Source of the DNA: an uncultured Bacilli bacterium
GTDB taxonomy: Bacteria; Bacillota_I; Bacilli_A; RF39; UBA660
DNA length: 35,296 nucleotides
Assembly: GCA_944363675.1 (NCBI GenBank)
Contig: CALVUT010000063.1
Coordinates: forward strand, 1 to 35,296
Direction of reading: 5' to 3'
The notes beneath the pieces are model-generated. The model worked only from the letters and a program-made list of their open reading frames with translations. It ran no database searches and was not told the DNA's origin. Positions 1 through 9,095 of the stretch are shown here, piece after piece (within the stretch, counting starts at the first letter, position 1; the number at the start of each line of letters is the position of its first letter). A program made the position numbers and the translations under genes.

Positions 1-50
1 GCAATGCGATTTAATAACTTTTTTTCTTCTGGTAACATATATGTAGCCAT
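1..50 (-). CDS. Partial gene, 5' end only (unknown function)
   Basis: An ATG at position 50 on the minus strand opens a frame reading MATYMLPEEKKLLNRI before the window ends. A GAGGGA Shine-Dalgarno lies about 6 bases upstream, and a good promoter (82-110) lies behind it. Only about 16 residues are visible, so no family can be assigned. It is divergent from the ribosomal operon. Confidence 0.5.
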   Translation of the reverse strand, partial: MATYMLPEEKKLLNRI

Positions 51-81
51 ACAAATCCCTCATTTCTAAAATGTATTCCTT

Positions 82-110
82 ATTCTAAGTCAAAATAGGA
101 AAAAAAGCAA
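82..110 (-). promoter_or_regulatory. Promoter for the divergent partial gene
   Basis: Read on the minus strand: -35 TTGCTT (110-105), 17-base spacer, -10 TAGAAT (87-82). This places transcription start about 25 bases before the ATG at position 50. Inferred by eye from consensus matches. Confidence 0.45.
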
Positions 111-258
111 GTTGCGTAGTGACAACTCTTTCTCATGGTGCGGATCCAAAACATTCTCAAAAATTAAATCAAAAGAAAAATGCCCAAATAAAAAATGAAA
201 GAAATAGAAAATGTAAAAATTTAGAAAGAAAATTTTGTGTTTTTTTATGAAAAAAAGC

Positions 259-287
259 TTGCATTTCCTACATTCATATAGTAAAAT
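259..287 (+). promoter_or_regulatory. Promoter of the S10-spc-alpha operon
   Basis: -35 TTGCAT (259-264), exact 17-base spacer, -10 TAAAAT (282-287). It predicts transcription start near 294 and a leader of about 117 nt before rpsJ. The rest of 51-258 is very AT-rich and I see no gene in it. A small dyad, AGTTG..CAACT, lies near 110-127. Confidence 0.7.
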
Positions 288-294
288 CATTGCT

Positions 295-411
295 GTATGA
301 CGGCAAAGATGTGTGAAGTTACTGATACGCTCGGCAGTGTTGTTGAGCTAAATCAGAGAATTTGCGCGGAGCAAGTCTGTACAAGATATAGGCGAAAGGA
401 GGGCATATGTT
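295..411 (+). promoter_or_regulatory. 5' leader of the ribosomal protein operon, possible autogenous control RNA
   Basis: This leader is less AT-rich than the DNA before it and contains short complementary segments such as TTGC-GCGGA-GCAA around 361-373. Its position upstream of rpsJ-rplC-rplD matches leaders through which L4 represses S10 operons in other bacteria. Such control is an inference here; no Rfam family was confirmed. The leader ends with the rpsJ Shine-Dalgarno AAAGGAGGG (396-404). Confidence 0.35.
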
Positions 412-720
412 ATGTCAAAAAGTAAAGTTCGCATCAATTTGAAAGCTTTTGACTCTAAAGTATTAGATTTAGCAGCTGGTAAAATTGTTGAGACGGTAAA
501 AAGATTAGGAGGTACTGTTTCAGGACCTGTACCACTTCCAACTGAAATTGAAAGAGTAACAGTTTTAAGAGCAGTACATAAATATAAAGACTCTCGTGAA
601 CAATTTGAAAGTCGTACACACAAGAGACTTATAGATATTATTGATCCTAGTAAAGAGATTGTTGATGCTCTAACAAGACTTGATTTACCAAGTGGCGTTG
701 ATATCAATATAAAATTATAA
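412..720 (+). CDS. rpsJ: 30S ribosomal protein S10 (uS10)
   Basis: First gene of the S10 operon. S10 is a small-subunit head protein that also serves as NusE in transcription antitermination. The 102 residues match the usual length. The family signature is clear: [14 protein letters not shown] at the N-terminus, then the segment [19 protein letters not shown] and the C-terminal [12 protein letters not shown]. The ATG at 412 is preceded by AAAGGAGGG at ideal spacing. An overlapping ATG at 407 is out of frame. Confidence 0.98.
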   Translation: MSKSKVRINLKAFDSKVLDLAAGKIVETVKRLGGTVSGPVPLPTEIERVTVLRAVHKYKDSREQFESRTHKRLIDIIDPSKEIVDALTRLDLPSGVDINIKL

Positions 721-741
721 TAATAAAGAAAGGAAATAAGT

Positions 742-1494
742 ATGAAAGGAATCTTAGGACGTAAAGTTGGAATGACTCAAGTATTCAGCAAAGACGGTAA
801 ACTTATTCCTGTAACAGTTGTTAGTGTTGAACCTAACGTTGTTATGCAAGTAAAAACTGTTGAAACTGATGGCTATAATGCAATTCAACTTGGCGTAGTA
901 GACAAGAAAGAAAAAAATGCTAGTCGTGCAAGTGTTGGCCACGCAAAAAAAGCAAACACTACTCCTAAGCGCTTCTTGAAAGAAATCCGTAATTGTGAAG
1001 GTAACTATCAAGTAGGAGACAAAATAAGCGCTGACGTATTTGAAGTAGGCGACATTGTCGATGTTACTGGAACAACGAAAGGTAAAGGTTTTGCCGGTAC
1101 TATCAAAAGACACGGACAAAGCCGCGGACCTATGGCTCATGGTTCACACTATCACAGAGGACCTGGTTCATTAGGTACGATGCTTCCAAAAAGAGTATTA
1201 AAAGGTAAAAATTTACCTGGACATATGGGATGTGAAACCGTTACTATTCAAAATCTAGAAATCATTGAAGCAAATCCAAGTGAAAACTATATTTTGGTAA
1301 GCGGTAATATTCCAGGAGCTAAAAATGCTTTAGTACTAATCAAAAGTGCTGTTAAAAATTCTCGTAAGAAAAATCCAAAAGAAATCATTTCTTATGAAGA
1401 AGAAACTGTTGTTGATGAAGTAGTTGAAGAAAGCGAAGCAGCTACTGTAGAAGAAGCTACCGAAACTACTGAAGAAAAGACAGCAGAAGAATAG
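742..1494 (+). CDS. rplC: 50S ribosomal protein L3 (uL3) with acidic C-terminal tail
   Basis: An early-assembly 23S rRNA binding protein that reaches the peptidyl transferase centre. Residues 1-210 are a normal L3: the start [15 protein letters not shown], the loop [16 protein letters not shown] and the conserved [17 protein letters not shown]. About 40 residues rich in Glu, Val and Thr then extend the protein to 250, against roughly 205-215 in most bacteria. The tail is acidic, unusual for a ribosomal protein. GAAAGGA sits 7 bases before the start. Confidence 0.98.
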   Translation: MKGILGRKVGMTQVFSKDGKLIPVTVVSVEPNVVMQVKTVETDGYNAIQLGVVDKKEKNASRASVGHAKKANTTPKRFLKEIRNCEGNYQVGDKISADVFEVGDIVDVTGTTKGKGFAGTIKRHGQSRGPMAHGSHYHRGPGSLGTMLPKRVLKGKNLPGHMGCETVTIQNLEIIEANPSENYILVSGNIPGAKNALVLIKSAVKNSRKKNPKEIISYEEETVVDEVVEESEAATVEEATETTEEKTAEE

Positions 1495-1516
1495 AATCAT
1501 AGAAAGGAAAGAAAAA

Positions 1517-2146
1517 ATGAAAAAAGTTGAAGTTAAAAATTTAAACTCAGAAAAAGTTCATGACATCACTTTAAATGATTCTATTTGGGGCATTGATGTT
1601 CATGAAGATGCAATGAAGAAAATGATTCGTCTCCAACTTGCTGCAACTCGTCAAGGAACACACAAAACCAAAAATCGCAGTGAAGTTTCTGGTGGTGGAA
1701 GAAAACCTTGGAGACAAAAAGGTACAGGTCGTGCAAGACAAGGATCTATTCGTGCTACACAATGGGTAGGCGGTGGAATTGCTCACGGCGTACAACCTAG
1801 AGACTATAGTTTCAAAATGAACAAGAAAGAAAGAGTTTTAGCACTTAAGAGTGCTTTGGCAGATAAACTAGCAAATAAGGCTGTTGTTGTTTTTGAAAGT
1901 CTTGAATTACCAAGCTCAAAAACAAAAGATGTAAAGAAACTTATGGAAGAGGCTAAATTAGCTGGAAAAGTATTATTCGTTACAAAAGATGATTGTGAGA
2001 ATTTATACTTAGCATGTCGTAACTTAGGTTATGCATACCATATCTTAGCAGATGAAATTAATGTTTTAGACATCGTAAACGCAGACACACTAGTACTTGA
2101 TGAAGCTGCTGTAAAACTTATCGAGGAGGGACTAAAAGATGCGTAA
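1517..2146 (+). CDS. rplD: 50S ribosomal protein L4 (uL4)
   Basis: L4 binds 23S rRNA, lines the exit tunnel and represses S10 operons in several bacteria. It is 209 residues, the normal length. The tunnel-loop sequence is intact: SGGGRKPWRQKGTGRARQG followed by the QWVGGGIAHG segment at about residues 55-95. AAAGGA precedes the ATG by 8 bases. Its last codons overlap rplW by 8 bases, so the two are translationally coupled. Confidence 0.98.
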   Translation: MKKVEVKNLNSEKVHDITLNDSIWGIDVHEDAMKKMIRLQLAATRQGTHKTKNRSEVSGGGRKPWRQKGTGRARQGSIRATQWVGGGIAHGVQPRDYSFKMNKKERVLALKSALADKLANKAVVVFESLELPSSKTKDVKKLMEEAKLAGKVLFVTKDDCENLYLACRNLGYAYHILADEINVLDIVNADTLVLDEAAVKLIEEGLKDA

Positions 2147-2411
2147 TCCAGATATTATTTTAGGTCCAGTAATTACTGAAAAAAGTATGAACGGAAATCA
2201 AAACGGTGTTTATGTATTCAAAGTAGCAAAAGATGCTACCAAAACACAAATTAAAAGTGAAATTGAACGTCATTTTGGCGTTAAAGTAGAAAAAATAAAC
2301 ACTTTAAATACAAAATCAAAAGCACGTCGTATTGGCAAATATGCTGGTAAAACAAAAACTTATAAGAAAGCAATTGTAACCTTAGCACAAGGTTCATCAA
2401 TTGAGATATAG
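2139..2411 (+). CDS. rplW: 50S ribosomal protein L23 (uL23)
   Basis: L23 sits at the tunnel exit and docks trigger factor and SRP. It is 90 residues. The signature is present: ILGPVITEKSMN near the start, then YVFKVAKDATKTQIKSEIE, and a basic loop with KSKARRIGKYAGKTKTYKKA. The Shine-Dalgarno GAGGAGGGA lies inside the end of rplD, and the genes overlap by 8 bases. Confidence 0.97.
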   Translation: MRNPDIILGPVITEKSMNGNQNGVYVFKVAKDATKTQIKSEIERHFGVKVEKINTLNTKSKARRIGKYAGKTKTYKKAIVTLAQGSSIEI

Positions 2412-2424
2412 GAGGTTTTAGTAT

Positions 2425-3255
2425 ATGGCAATTAGAAAATATAAACCAACGACAAATGGTCGTCGTGGAATGTCTACACTTGAAAATGAAGAAATTACAA
2501 CATCTACTCCTACCAAATCTTTATTAAAGAAAAAGACCAAAACTGGTGGACGTAATAATCAAGGAAAACTTACTGTACGTCATATTGGTGGCGGAGCAAA
2601 AAGAAAATATCGTGTTATTGATTTCAAAAGAAATAAAATTGGTGTTACAGGACGTGTTGCAAGTATTGAATACGATCCAAATCGTAATGCAAACATTGCA
2701 TTAATTAATTATTTAGATGGTGAAAAGAAATACATCATCGCACCAAAAGGCTTAAAAGTTGGTGCAATTATTGAAAATGGAGAAAATGCTGACATTAAAG
2801 TTGGTAATGCACTTCCATTACAAAGCATTCCAGTAGGTACAGTAATTCACTGTATTGAATTAAATCCTGGTAGTGGAGCAAGCCTATGCCGTAGTGCTGG
2901 AACATCTGCTCAAATTTTAGGCCGTGAAGGAAAATATGTCTTGGTTCGTTTACAATCCGGTGAAACAAGAAAGATTCTTGGAAGCTGTATGGCAACAATT
3001 GGTGTTGTAGGAAATGAAGATTACGAACTAGTTAATCTTGGTAAAGCAGGACGTAAAAGACATATGGGTATCAAACCAACCAACCGTGGTTCTGTCATGA
3101 ATCCAAACGACCATCCACATGGTGGTGGAGAAGGACGTGCTCCTGTTGGACGTAAGAGCCCAATGACTCCATGGGGTAAACCAGCTCTTGGATATAAAAC
3201 AAGAAAAAATAAAAAGGCTTCTGACAAACTTATTGTTAGTCGTAGAAAGAAATAG
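2425..3255 (+). CDS. rplB: 50S ribosomal protein L2 (uL2)
   Basis: L2 is needed for subunit joining and peptidyl transferase function. At 276 residues it is full length. It has the N-terminal [19 protein letters not shown] segment, the SH3-like core and the conserved C-terminal [18 protein letters not shown] loop with its essential histidine. It ends in the usual basic tail. The AGGAGG Shine-Dalgarno starts on the stop codon of rplW. Confidence 0.98.
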   Translation: MAIRKYKPTTNGRRGMSTLENEEITTSTPTKSLLKKKTKTGGRNNQGKLTVRHIGGGAKRKYRVIDFKRNKIGVTGRVASIEYDPNRNANIALINYLDGEKKYIIAPKGLKVGAIIENGENADIKVGNALPLQSIPVGTVIHCIELNPGSGASLCRSAGTSAQILGREGKYVLVRLQSGETRKILGSCMATIGVVGNEDYELVNLGKAGRKRHMGIKPTNRGSVMNPNDHPHGGGEGRAPVGRKSPMTPWGKPALGYKTRKNKKASDKLIVSRRKK

Positions 3256-3266
3256 GAGGACAAGAA

Positions 3267-3530
3267 ATGGCTAGAAGTTTAAAAAAAGGACCTTTTGCAG
3301 ATGAACATCTATTAAAAAAGGTCGATAAATTAAATGAAAGTAACAAAAAAGAAGTAATTAAGACTTACTCTCGTCGTTCTACTATTTTCCCTAGTTTTGT
3401 TGGACACACTTTCGCTGTACATAATGGAAAAGAGTTTATTCCAGTTTATGTAACAGAAGAAATGGTTGGTCATAAACTTGGTGAATTTGCTGCGACACGT
3501 AAGTTCGGCGGACATGCAGGTCAGAAGTAG
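3267..3530 (+). CDS. rpsS: 30S ribosomal protein S19 (uS19)
   Basis: S19 is a head protein of the small subunit that contacts the A-site finger. It is 87 residues and diagnostic: [18 protein letters not shown] at the start, [25 protein letters not shown] in the middle and [16 protein letters not shown] at the end. AGGAGG is 7 bases upstream. Its stop codon TAG forms the start of the next Shine-Dalgarno. Confidence 0.98.
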   Translation: MARSLKKGPFADEHLLKKVDKLNESNKKEVIKTYSRRSTIFPSFVGHTFAVHNGKEFIPVYVTEEMVGHKLGEFAATRKFGGHAGQK

Positions 3531-3540
3531 GAGGTATTAT

Positions 3541-3888
3541 ATGGAAACTTATGCAATTCATAAAAGTGCTATGGTAGCTCCTAGAAAAGCAAGAATGACT
3601 ATGGATCTAATCCGTGGTAAAGATGTTAATGCGGCTAGAAGTATTCTTAGCACAACAAATACAAAATCAAGTCGTTTAATTTCTAAAGTTTTAGAAAGTG
3701 CTATCGCCAATGCAACAAATAACTTTGGAGCAAACGAAAGTGACTTATTTATCTCTGAATGTATGGTAAATCCAGGACCTGTATACAAAAGAATTAAGTT
3801 TGCCAGTCGTGGAAATGTAGATAGAAGAGACAAAAGAACAAGTCACATTATTGTAAAAGTTAGCGATGGTAAAGGAGGCAATAACTAA
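3541..3888 (+). CDS. rplV: 50S ribosomal protein L22 (uL22)
   Basis: L22 has a beta-hairpin that lines the exit tunnel. The product is 115 residues. The open frame reaches back to 3466 inside rpsS, but the ATG at 3541 follows AGGAGG (3529-3534) and gives the normal start [18 protein letters not shown]. The motif [26 protein letters not shown] near the C-terminus holds the tunnel hairpin. The stop overlaps the rpsC start by one base (TAATG). Confidence 0.97.
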   Translation: METYAIHKSAMVAPRKARMTMDLIRGKDVNAARSILSTTNTKSSRLISKVLESAIANATNNFGANESDLFISECMVNPGPVYKRIKFASRGNVDRRDKRTSHIIVKVSDGKGGNN

Positions 3889-4571
3889 TGGGACAAAAGG
3901 TTAATCCAATCGGCTACCGTTTAGGTGTAAATAAAGATTGGCAATCAAAATGGTATAAAAATAAAAAAGAATATGGTTCTACATTAATGAAAGACCTTAA
4001 GATCCGTGAATATCTTGAAAAGAATTTAAAAGATGCAGCTGTTGCTTCAATTACTATTGAAAGAAAGAAAAATCGCTGTGAAATTACAATCAACACTGCT
4101 AAACCAGGCGTAATTATTGGTCGTGGTGGTGAAGATATTGATAAATTACGTAAAGCTTTATCTAAAGAAGTAAACGAAGAAGTTTATGTAAATATCCAAG
4201 ATGTTTCAAAACAAGCAGATTTATGTGCTCAACTTGTTGCGGATAACATTGCAATGCAAATTGAAAATCGTGCACCATTTAGAAGCGCTCAAAAAAGAGC
4301 AATCAGAAATACTATGAAGGCTGGAGCAAAAGGAATTAAAACTTTGGTTTCAGGACGTTTAGGTGGTGCTGAAATGGCAAGAAGTGAAGGATATACAGAA
4401 GGAACTGTTCCTTTACATACTATCCGTGCTGATATCGATTACGCTGAATCAGAAGCAAATACAACTTATGGAAAAATCGGTGTAAAAGTTTGGATTTACA
4501 AAGGCGAAATTCTTCCTGATAAAAAAAATGTAAAGGAGAGTGACCAAGATGTTAATGCCAAAAAGAACTAA
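3888..4571 (+). CDS. rpsC: 30S ribosomal protein S3 (uS3)
   Basis: S3 sits at the mRNA entry channel and has helicase activity with S4. The 227-residue protein starts [18 protein letters not shown]. The KH RNA-binding domain has its GxxG-type loop in [17 protein letters not shown] (about residues 72-88). The C-terminal domain has the [21 protein letters not shown] stretch. A short polar tail follows. GGAGG within the rplV end serves as ribosome binding site. Confidence 0.98.
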   Translation: MGQKVNPIGYRLGVNKDWQSKWYKNKKEYGSTLMKDLKIREYLEKNLKDAAVASITIERKKNRCEITINTAKPGVIIGRGGEDIDKLRKALSKEVNEEVYVNIQDVSKQADLCAQLVADNIAMQIENRAPFRSAQKRAIRNTMKAGAKGIKTLVSGRLGGAEMARSEGYTEGTVPLHTIRADIDYAESEANTTYGKIGVKVWIYKGEILPDKKNVKESDQDVNAKKN

Positions 4572-4965
4572 ATATCGTAAGCCACATCGTTTGACTTATG
4601 ATGGTCATGCTAAAGGCAACACTGAATTACATTTTGGTGAATATGGCCTTATGGCTAAAGAAGGAAATTATGTTAGTGCTCGTCAAATCGAAGCGGCACG
4701 TATTGCTATGACTCGTTATATGAAACGTGGCGGAAAAGTATATATTAACATTTTCCCTCATTTAGCTAGAACGAAAAAACCTTTGGAAACTCGTCAAGGA
4801 AAAGGTAAAGGTAACGTAGAAGAATGGGTAGCTGTAGTTAAAAAAGGAAAGATCATGTTTGAAATTTCTGGCGTTGATGAGGCAACTGCTCGTGAAGCAC
4901 TAAGACTTGCTTCTCACAAATTACCTGTTCAATGCAAATTTGTAAAAAAAGAAGGTGAAATCTAA
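4549..4965 (+). CDS. rplP: 50S ribosomal protein L16 (uL16)
   Basis: L16 helps position tRNA in the A site. An in-frame GTG at 4540 exists, but the ATG at 4549 lies 8 bases after AAAGGAGAG and gives the universal start [14 protein letters not shown]. The 138 residues include the [19 protein letters not shown] segment, where the second motif contacts the peptidyl transferase centre. The start overlaps the end of rpsC by 23 bases. Confidence 0.97.
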   Translation: MLMPKRTKYRKPHRLTYDGHAKGNTELHFGEYGLMAKEGNYVSARQIEAARIAMTRYMKRGGKVYINIFPHLARTKKPLETRQGKGKGNVEEWVAVVKKGKIMFEISGVDEATAREALRLASHKLPVQCKFVKKEGEI

Positions 4966-5174
4966 TGAAAGCTCTAGAAATAAGAAAAATGACTAATGAA
5001 GAAATTGAAGCCAAAATTAAAGAAGGCAAAAGTGAATTACTTAATATGCGTATGCAAAGTGCTAGAGGTGCATTAGAAAAACCTCACAAAATGAGTGCTT
5101 TAAAGAAAGATATAGCAAGAATGATGACAGTTTTAAAAGAAAGAGAATTAGAAAATATGGGAGGTAACAAATGA
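4965..5174 (+). CDS. rpmC: 50S ribosomal protein L29 (uL29)
   Basis: A small two-helix protein near the tunnel exit. At 69 residues it has the family pattern: [27 protein letters not shown] followed by [23 protein letters not shown]. It overlaps the rplP stop by one base and the rpsQ start by four, so it is tightly coupled to both neighbours. Confidence 0.97.
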   Translation: MKALEIRKMTNEEIEAKIKEGKSELLNMRMQSARGALEKPHKMSALKKDIARMMTVLKERELENMGGNK

Positions 5175-5434
5175 AACCAGAAAGTAGAAAACAAGAATTA
5201 GTTGGTAAAGTAGTAAGTGCAGCTAATAATAAAACAATTACCGTTTTGGTTGAAACCCATAAAAAACATCCATTATATGGGAAACGCGTAAAATATTCAA
5301 AGAAATATGCAGCACATGATGAAAAAAATGTTGCTAAAGTAGGAGACACAGTTAGAATTAGAGCTACAAGACCATTATCAAAAACAAAGAGATATGAACT
5401 TGTTGAAGTTTTAATTGAAGCTGTCGTTCTATAG
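5171..5434 (+). CDS. rpsQ: 30S ribosomal protein S17 (uS17)
   Basis: An OB-fold 16S rRNA binding protein of 87 residues. It contains the family core [30 protein letters not shown] and the segment [24 protein letters not shown]. The start overlaps rpmC by ATGA, with GGGAGGTAAC as ribosome binding site. Confidence 0.97.
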   Translation: MKPESRKQELVGKVVSAANNKTITVLVETHKKHPLYGKRVKYSKKYAAHDEKNVAKVGDTVRIRATRPLSKTKRYELVEVLIEAVVL

Positions 5435-5445
5435 GAGGTATTCTT

Positions 5446-5814
5446 ATGATTATGCAAGAATCAAGACTTAAAGTAGCGGACAATACTGGAGCTCGTGAAG
5501 TTTTAGTTATTCGTTGCTTAGGTGGAAGTAAAAGAAAGACGGCAAACATTGGTGATGTAGTTGTTTGTACCGTAAAAAAAGCGATTCCAAATGGAAACTT
5601 AAAAAAAGGAAAAGTTGTAAAAGCTGTTATTGTTAGAAGTGTTGAAGGTGTAAGACGTGCTGATGGAAGTTATATCAAATTTGATGATAATGCCTGTGTT
5701 ATCATTAAAGATGACAAGACTCCACTTGGAACACGTGTTTTAGGTCCAGTAGCTAGAGAGCTTCGTGAAAAAGATTTCATGAAGATTGTCTCATTAGCTA
5801 GCGAAGTAATATAG
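5446..5814 (+). CDS. rplN: 50S ribosomal protein L14 (uL14)
   Basis: L14 forms an intersubunit bridge and is bound by the silencing factor RsfS. It is 122 residues. Near the start it reads [21 protein letters not shown], the L14 signature, and it ends [23 protein letters not shown] (5433-5438) is 7 bases before the ATG at 5446. A second ATG at 5452 is in frame but badly placed. Confidence 0.98.
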   Translation: MIMQESRLKVADNTGAREVLVIRCLGGSKRKTANIGDVVVCTVKKAIPNGNLKKGKVVKAVIVRSVEGVRRADGSYIKFDDNACVIIKDDKTPLGTRVLGPVARELREKDFMKIVSLASEVI

Positions 5815-5824
5815 GAGGTTTCTT

Positions 5825-6073
5825 ATGAAGATTAAAGTAAATGATGAAGTAATCGTTATTGCTGGTAAAGACAAAGGAAAAACTGGCAAAGTAACAAAAA
5901 CTTTAAGAAAAGAAAACAAAGTTATCGTGGAAGGAATTAACATGGTAAAAAAACATCAAAAGCCAAATCAAATGAATGAGGCGGGCGGTATTTTTGACAT
6001 GGAAGCTCCTATTCATGTATCCAATGTAAAAAAGATCGAAACTGAACCTAAAAAGAAAGCTAAGAAAGATTAA
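5825..6073 (+). CDS. rplX: 50S ribosomal protein L24 (uL24)
   Basis: An assembly initiator near the tunnel exit. The KOW motif is at the start ([19 protein letters not shown]), followed by the segment [17 protein letters not shown]. At 82 residues it is short of the ~100 seen in many bacteria and ends in a lysine-rich tail (KKKAKKD), so the last strands of the usual fold are abbreviated. Confidence 0.96.
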   Translation: MKIKVNDEVIVIAGKDKGKTGKVTKTLRKENKVIVEGINMVKKHQKPNQMNEAGGIFDMEAPIHVSNVKKIETEPKKKAKKD

Positions 6074-6084
6074 GGTGGGAATTT

Positions 6085-6624
6085 ATGAGTACATTTAAAG
6101 AATTATATAATAAGGAAATTGTTCCTGCACTAATGAAAGAATTTAACTACAAAACAGTTATGCAAGTTCCAAAATTAGAAAAAATTGTTATCAATGTTGG
6201 TGTTGGTGAAGGCCACAACGACGACAAATATATCGAAGCTGCTTTAAAAGATGTTGAAACCATTACTGGTCAAAAAGCAGTAGTTACAAAAGCACATAAA
6301 TCTATCGCTGGTTTTAAAATCCGTGAAGGACAATCTATCGGCGTAAAAACAACCCTACGTGGTGAAAAAATGTATATATTCTTAGAAAAATTAATTCGTG
6401 TTGCACTTCCACGTGTAAGAGATTTCCGTGGTGTTTCTAAAAATGCTTTTGATGGACATGGAAATTATACACTCGGAATTAAAGAACAATTAATTTTCCC
6501 AGAAATTGAATACGATAACATTTTAAAAATTCGTGGTATGGATATTGTATTTGTTACAACAGCCAAGACAAACGAAGAAGCTAAGGCATTACTTGCAGGA
6601 TTTAAAATGCCTTTCAAAGGATAG
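6085..6624 (+). CDS. rplE: 50S ribosomal protein L5 (uL5)
   Basis: The 5S rRNA binding protein of the central protuberance. It has 179 residues, the standard length. Recognisable segments are [57 protein letters not shown] and the C-terminal [28 protein letters not shown] is the ribosome binding site. Confidence 0.98.
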   Translation: MSTFKELYNKEIVPALMKEFNYKTVMQVPKLEKIVINVGVGEGHNDDKYIEAALKDVETITGQKAVVTKAHKSIAGFKIREGQSIGVKTTLRGEKMYIFLEKLIRVALPRVRDFRGVSKNAFDGHGNYTLGIKEQLIFPEIEYDNILKIRGMDIVFVTTAKTNEEAKALLAGFKMPFKG

Positions 6625-6633
6625 GAGGACACT

Positions 6634-6819
6634 ATGGCAAAAACTAGTTTAAAAGTAAAACAATCTCGCACACCAAAGTTTAGCTCACGTGCTTATACAC
6701 GTTGTGAAAGATGTGGAAGACCTCATGGTGTTCTACGTAAATATCATTTATGTCGTATTTGCTTCAGAGAACTTGCTAATGAAGGCAAGATTCCTGGAGT
6801 AAAGAAAGCTAGTTGGTAG
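6634..6819 (+). CDS. rpsN: 30S ribosomal protein S14, zinc-binding type (uS14)
   Basis: A short 61-residue S14 of the zinc type. Four cysteines in two CxxC pairs (C24, C27, C40, C43) form the ribbon that replaces the longer N-terminal part of the zinc-free paralog. In Bacilli that carry both forms, the zinc-free one is expressed in zinc shortage; no paralog is visible here. AGGAGG is 5 bases from the start. Confidence 0.97.
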   Translation: MAKTSLKVKQSRTPKFSSRAYTRCERCGRPHGVLRKYHLCRICFRELANEGKIPGVKKASW

Positions 6820-6830
6820 GAGGGTGTACT

Positions 6831-7226
6831 ATGGTAGCAGATAAAATTGCAGATATGCTTACAAGAATACGTAATGCAAATCAATTAAAATATGATACAG
6901 TTGAAGTAATCGGTACCAAAATGACTTTAGGCATTGCTGAAATTTTAAAAAGAGAAGGTTACATTTCTGATTTTGTTTATGAAAAAAATAAAAACGGAGA
7001 TAAATTAACCCTAACTTTAAAATATGGTGATCGTAAAGAAAGAGTTATTACTGGTCTAAAACGCATCAGTAAATCTGGTTTACGTGTTTATGCTAAAGTC
7101 GATGAAATTCCTCGCGTTTTAAACGGTTTAGGAATTGCTATTATTTCAACTTCAAAAGGATTAATGACGGATAAAGAAGCTAGAGAGGCGAAGTTAGGAG
7201 GCGAAGTACTTGCCTATATTTGGTAA
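6831..7226 (+). CDS. rpsH: 30S ribosomal protein S8 (uS8)
   Basis: S8 binds central-domain 16S rRNA; in E. coli it represses the spc operon. The open frame starts earlier (6813), but the ATG at 6831 lies 7 bases after AGGAGG (6818-6823) and gives the normal N-terminus with [13 protein letters not shown]. The product is 131 residues and ends in the conserved [20 protein letters not shown] segment. Confidence 0.97.
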   Translation: MVADKIADMLTRIRNANQLKYDTVEVIGTKMTLGIAEILKREGYISDFVYEKNKNGDKLTLTLKYGDRKERVITGLKRISKSGLRVYAKVDEIPRVLNGLGIAIISTSKGLMTDKEAREAKLGGEVLAYIW

Positions 7227-7234
7227 GGAGTTTT

Positions 7235-7774
7235 ATGAGTAGAATAGGAAATCGTAAATTACAAATCCCAACTGGCGTTGAAGCTAGTTTAAATGGTTCA
7301 TTACTTACAGTTAAATCAAGTAAAGGAACTCTTGAATTAAACATTGATCCATTAGTTATCGTTACAATTAATGAAAATGTCATTGAAACAAAACCAGTAG
7401 ATGACACACCTCGTGCTAACGTGATGAGTGGAACAGTAAATTCATTAATTAATAACATGTTAATCGGTGTAAATGAAGGATATACAAAAGGATTAGAAAT
7501 TGTTGGCGTAGGTTACCGTTTTAATGTTTCTGGCAATAAAATTGGTATTAATGCTGGCTTCTCTCATCCAGTCGAAATTGTTTGTCCTGAAGGAATAACC
7601 GTAAAAAGTATCAGCAATACAGAAATTGAATTATTTGGTATTGATAAACAAAAAGTATCTGAATTTGCGGCTAAAGTTCGTGAAATAAGAAGTCCAGAAC
7701 CTTACAAAGGAAAAGGAATTCGTTATAAAGGCGAACATATTCGTCGTAAAGAAGGAAAGAAAGCGGCTAAGTAG
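7235..7774 (+). CDS. rplF: 50S ribosomal protein L6 (uL6)
   Basis: A two-domain protein near the sarcin-ricin loop, 179 residues long. The ATG at 7235 after AAGGAG gives the expected [15 protein letters not shown] start; the frame extends upstream to 7220 without a better site. The C-terminal signature [25 protein letters not shown] is complete. Confidence 0.97.
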   Translation: MSRIGNRKLQIPTGVEASLNGSLLTVKSSKGTLELNIDPLVIVTINENVIETKPVDDTPRANVMSGTVNSLINNMLIGVNEGYTKGLEIVGVGYRFNVSGNKIGINAGFSHPVEIVCPEGITVKSISNTEIELFGIDKQKVSEFAAKVREIRSPEPYKGKGIRYKGEHIRRKEGKKAAK

Positions 7775-7782
7775 GTGAGAAT

Positions 7783-8136
7783 ATGATAAAGAAAGAATCA
7801 AAGAATGTTGCGCGTCTAAGACGTCATAAAAGAGTTAGAAAAACTATTTCTGGAACACCAGAAATGCCAAGACTTAATGTCTTCCGTTCTAACAAAGAAA
7901 TTTATGTACAAGTAATTGATGATACAAACGGTGTTACTTTAGCCAGCTCTTCATCAAAAGCCTTAAAAATTAATGGTGGCAATATTGAAGGTGCTAAATT
8001 AGTAGGTAAAGATATTGCTGAAAAATGTAAAAAAGCAAAAATAGAAAGAGTCGTATTTGATAGAGGTGGATATCTTTATCATGGACGTGTTGCTGCCTTA
8101 GCAGACGCTGCACGTGAAAACGGCTTAGAGTTTTAG
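7783..8136 (+). CDS. rplR: 50S ribosomal protein L18 (uL18)
   Basis: A 5S rRNA binding protein of the central protuberance, 117 residues. It shows a basic N-terminus ([21 protein letters not shown]), the [16 protein letters not shown] strand region and the C-terminal [23 protein letters not shown] signature. AGGTGAG is the ribosome binding site. Confidence 0.98.
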   Translation: MIKKESKNVARLRRHKRVRKTISGTPEMPRLNVFRSNKEIYVQVIDDTNGVTLASSSSKALKINGGNIEGAKLVGKDIAEKCKKAKIERVVFDRGGYLYHGRVAALADAARENGLEF

Positions 8137-8148
8137 GAGGGTACGAAA

Positions 8149-8649
8149 ATGGCTAGAAATATGGATCCAAAAAGAAAATTATTAGAAGAAAAAGTAATTA
8201 ATCTTAGTCGTGTTACCAAAGTTACAAAAGGTGGTAGACATTTCCGTTTTTCTGCAACTGTTGTAGTTGGTAATCGTAAGGGATTAGTTGGTATTGGAAC
8301 AGGTAAAGCAAACGAAGTAAACGATGCAATTGCTAAAGCAAGCAAAGCTGCAAACAAAAATGTCGTTCGTGTAGCGCTTCAAGACAATCGTACCATTCCT
8401 CATGAAGCAACTGGTAAAATTGGCCGTGCTGTAGTTTTAATTAAACCTGCTAAAGAAGGTACTGGTGTTATTGCTGGTGGTGCAGCTCGTGCTGTTCTAG
8501 AACTTGCTGGTGTTAAAGATATCGTTTCAAAAAGCTTAGGTAGCAATACTCAAGTCAATGTAGCTAAAGCAACTTTAGAAGCTTTAAAATCTGTTCGTAC
8601 TCCAGCAAAAATAGCTGCTTTACGTGGCAAGAAAGTAGAGGAGTTATAA
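8149..8649 (+). CDS. rpsE: 30S ribosomal protein S5 (uS5)
   Basis: S5 lies at the mRNA entry channel and affects decoding accuracy. It is 166 residues. The N-terminal dsRNA-binding-like domain contains [21 protein letters not shown]; the C-terminal domain contains [20 protein letters not shown]. It is followed directly by rplO: the usual rpmD (L30) gene between them is absent. Confidence 0.98.
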   Translation: MARNMDPKRKLLEEKVINLSRVTKVTKGGRHFRFSATVVVGNRKGLVGIGTGKANEVNDAIAKASKAANKNVVRVALQDNRTIPHEATGKIGRAVVLIKPAKEGTGVIAGGAARAVLELAGVKDIVSKSLGSNTQVNVAKATLEALKSVRTPAKIAALRGKKVEEL

Positions 8650-8650
8650 T

Positions 8651-9094
8651 ATGAGATTAGAGAGTTTACCAAAAACAAAAGAACTTAAAGTGACAAAACG
8701 TGTAGGTCGTGGACCAGGTTCTGGTATGGGTAAAACTTCTACCCATGGTGAAAAAGGCCAAAAAGCTAGAAGTGGAGCAAGCATTTCTGCATGGTTCCAA
8801 GGTGGCCAATCTCCTTTATATAGAAGATTACCAAAAAGAGGTTTTAAAAATACTCGTTTTGAAACAAAATATGCAGTTATTAACTTAAGTGATTTAGAAA
8901 AATACTTTAATGATGGAGATGTTGTGACTCCAGAAGTATTAAAAGAAAAAGGAATCATCAAAAAACAATTAAATGGTGTTAAGGTTTTAGCAAATGGCGA
9001 ATTAACAAAAAAATTAACAGTTAAAGCAAATAGATTTTCTAGTGTCGCTGTGACTAAAATTGAAAATGCAGGTGGAAAAACTGAGGTGATTTAA
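8651..9094 (+). CDS. rplO: 50S ribosomal protein L15 (uL15)
   Basis: A late-assembly large-subunit protein of 147 residues. The glycine-rich N-terminus carries the signature [20 protein letters not shown], then [17 protein letters not shown]. The start lies one base after the rpsE stop, with GAGGAG inside rpsE as ribosome binding site. Confidence 0.98.
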   Translation: MRLESLPKTKELKVTKRVGRGPGSGMGKTSTHGEKGQKARSGASISAWFQGGQSPLYRRLPKRGFKNTRFETKYAVINLSDLEKYFNDGDVVTPEVLKEKGIIKKQLNGVKVLANGELTKKLTVKANRFSSVAVTKIENAGGKTEVI

Positions 9095-9095
9095 C

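Noticed and set aside
348-707. Long minus-strand frame opposite rpsJ
   Set aside because: Shadow of rpsJ; no ribosome binding site and no family resemblance.
754-1140. Minus-strand frame of 128 residues opposite rplC
   Set aside because: Antisense shadow of a clear L3 gene.
5062-5457. Minus-strand frame of 131 residues across rpmC and rpsQ
   Set aside because: Spans several real genes on the other strand and has no recognisable content.
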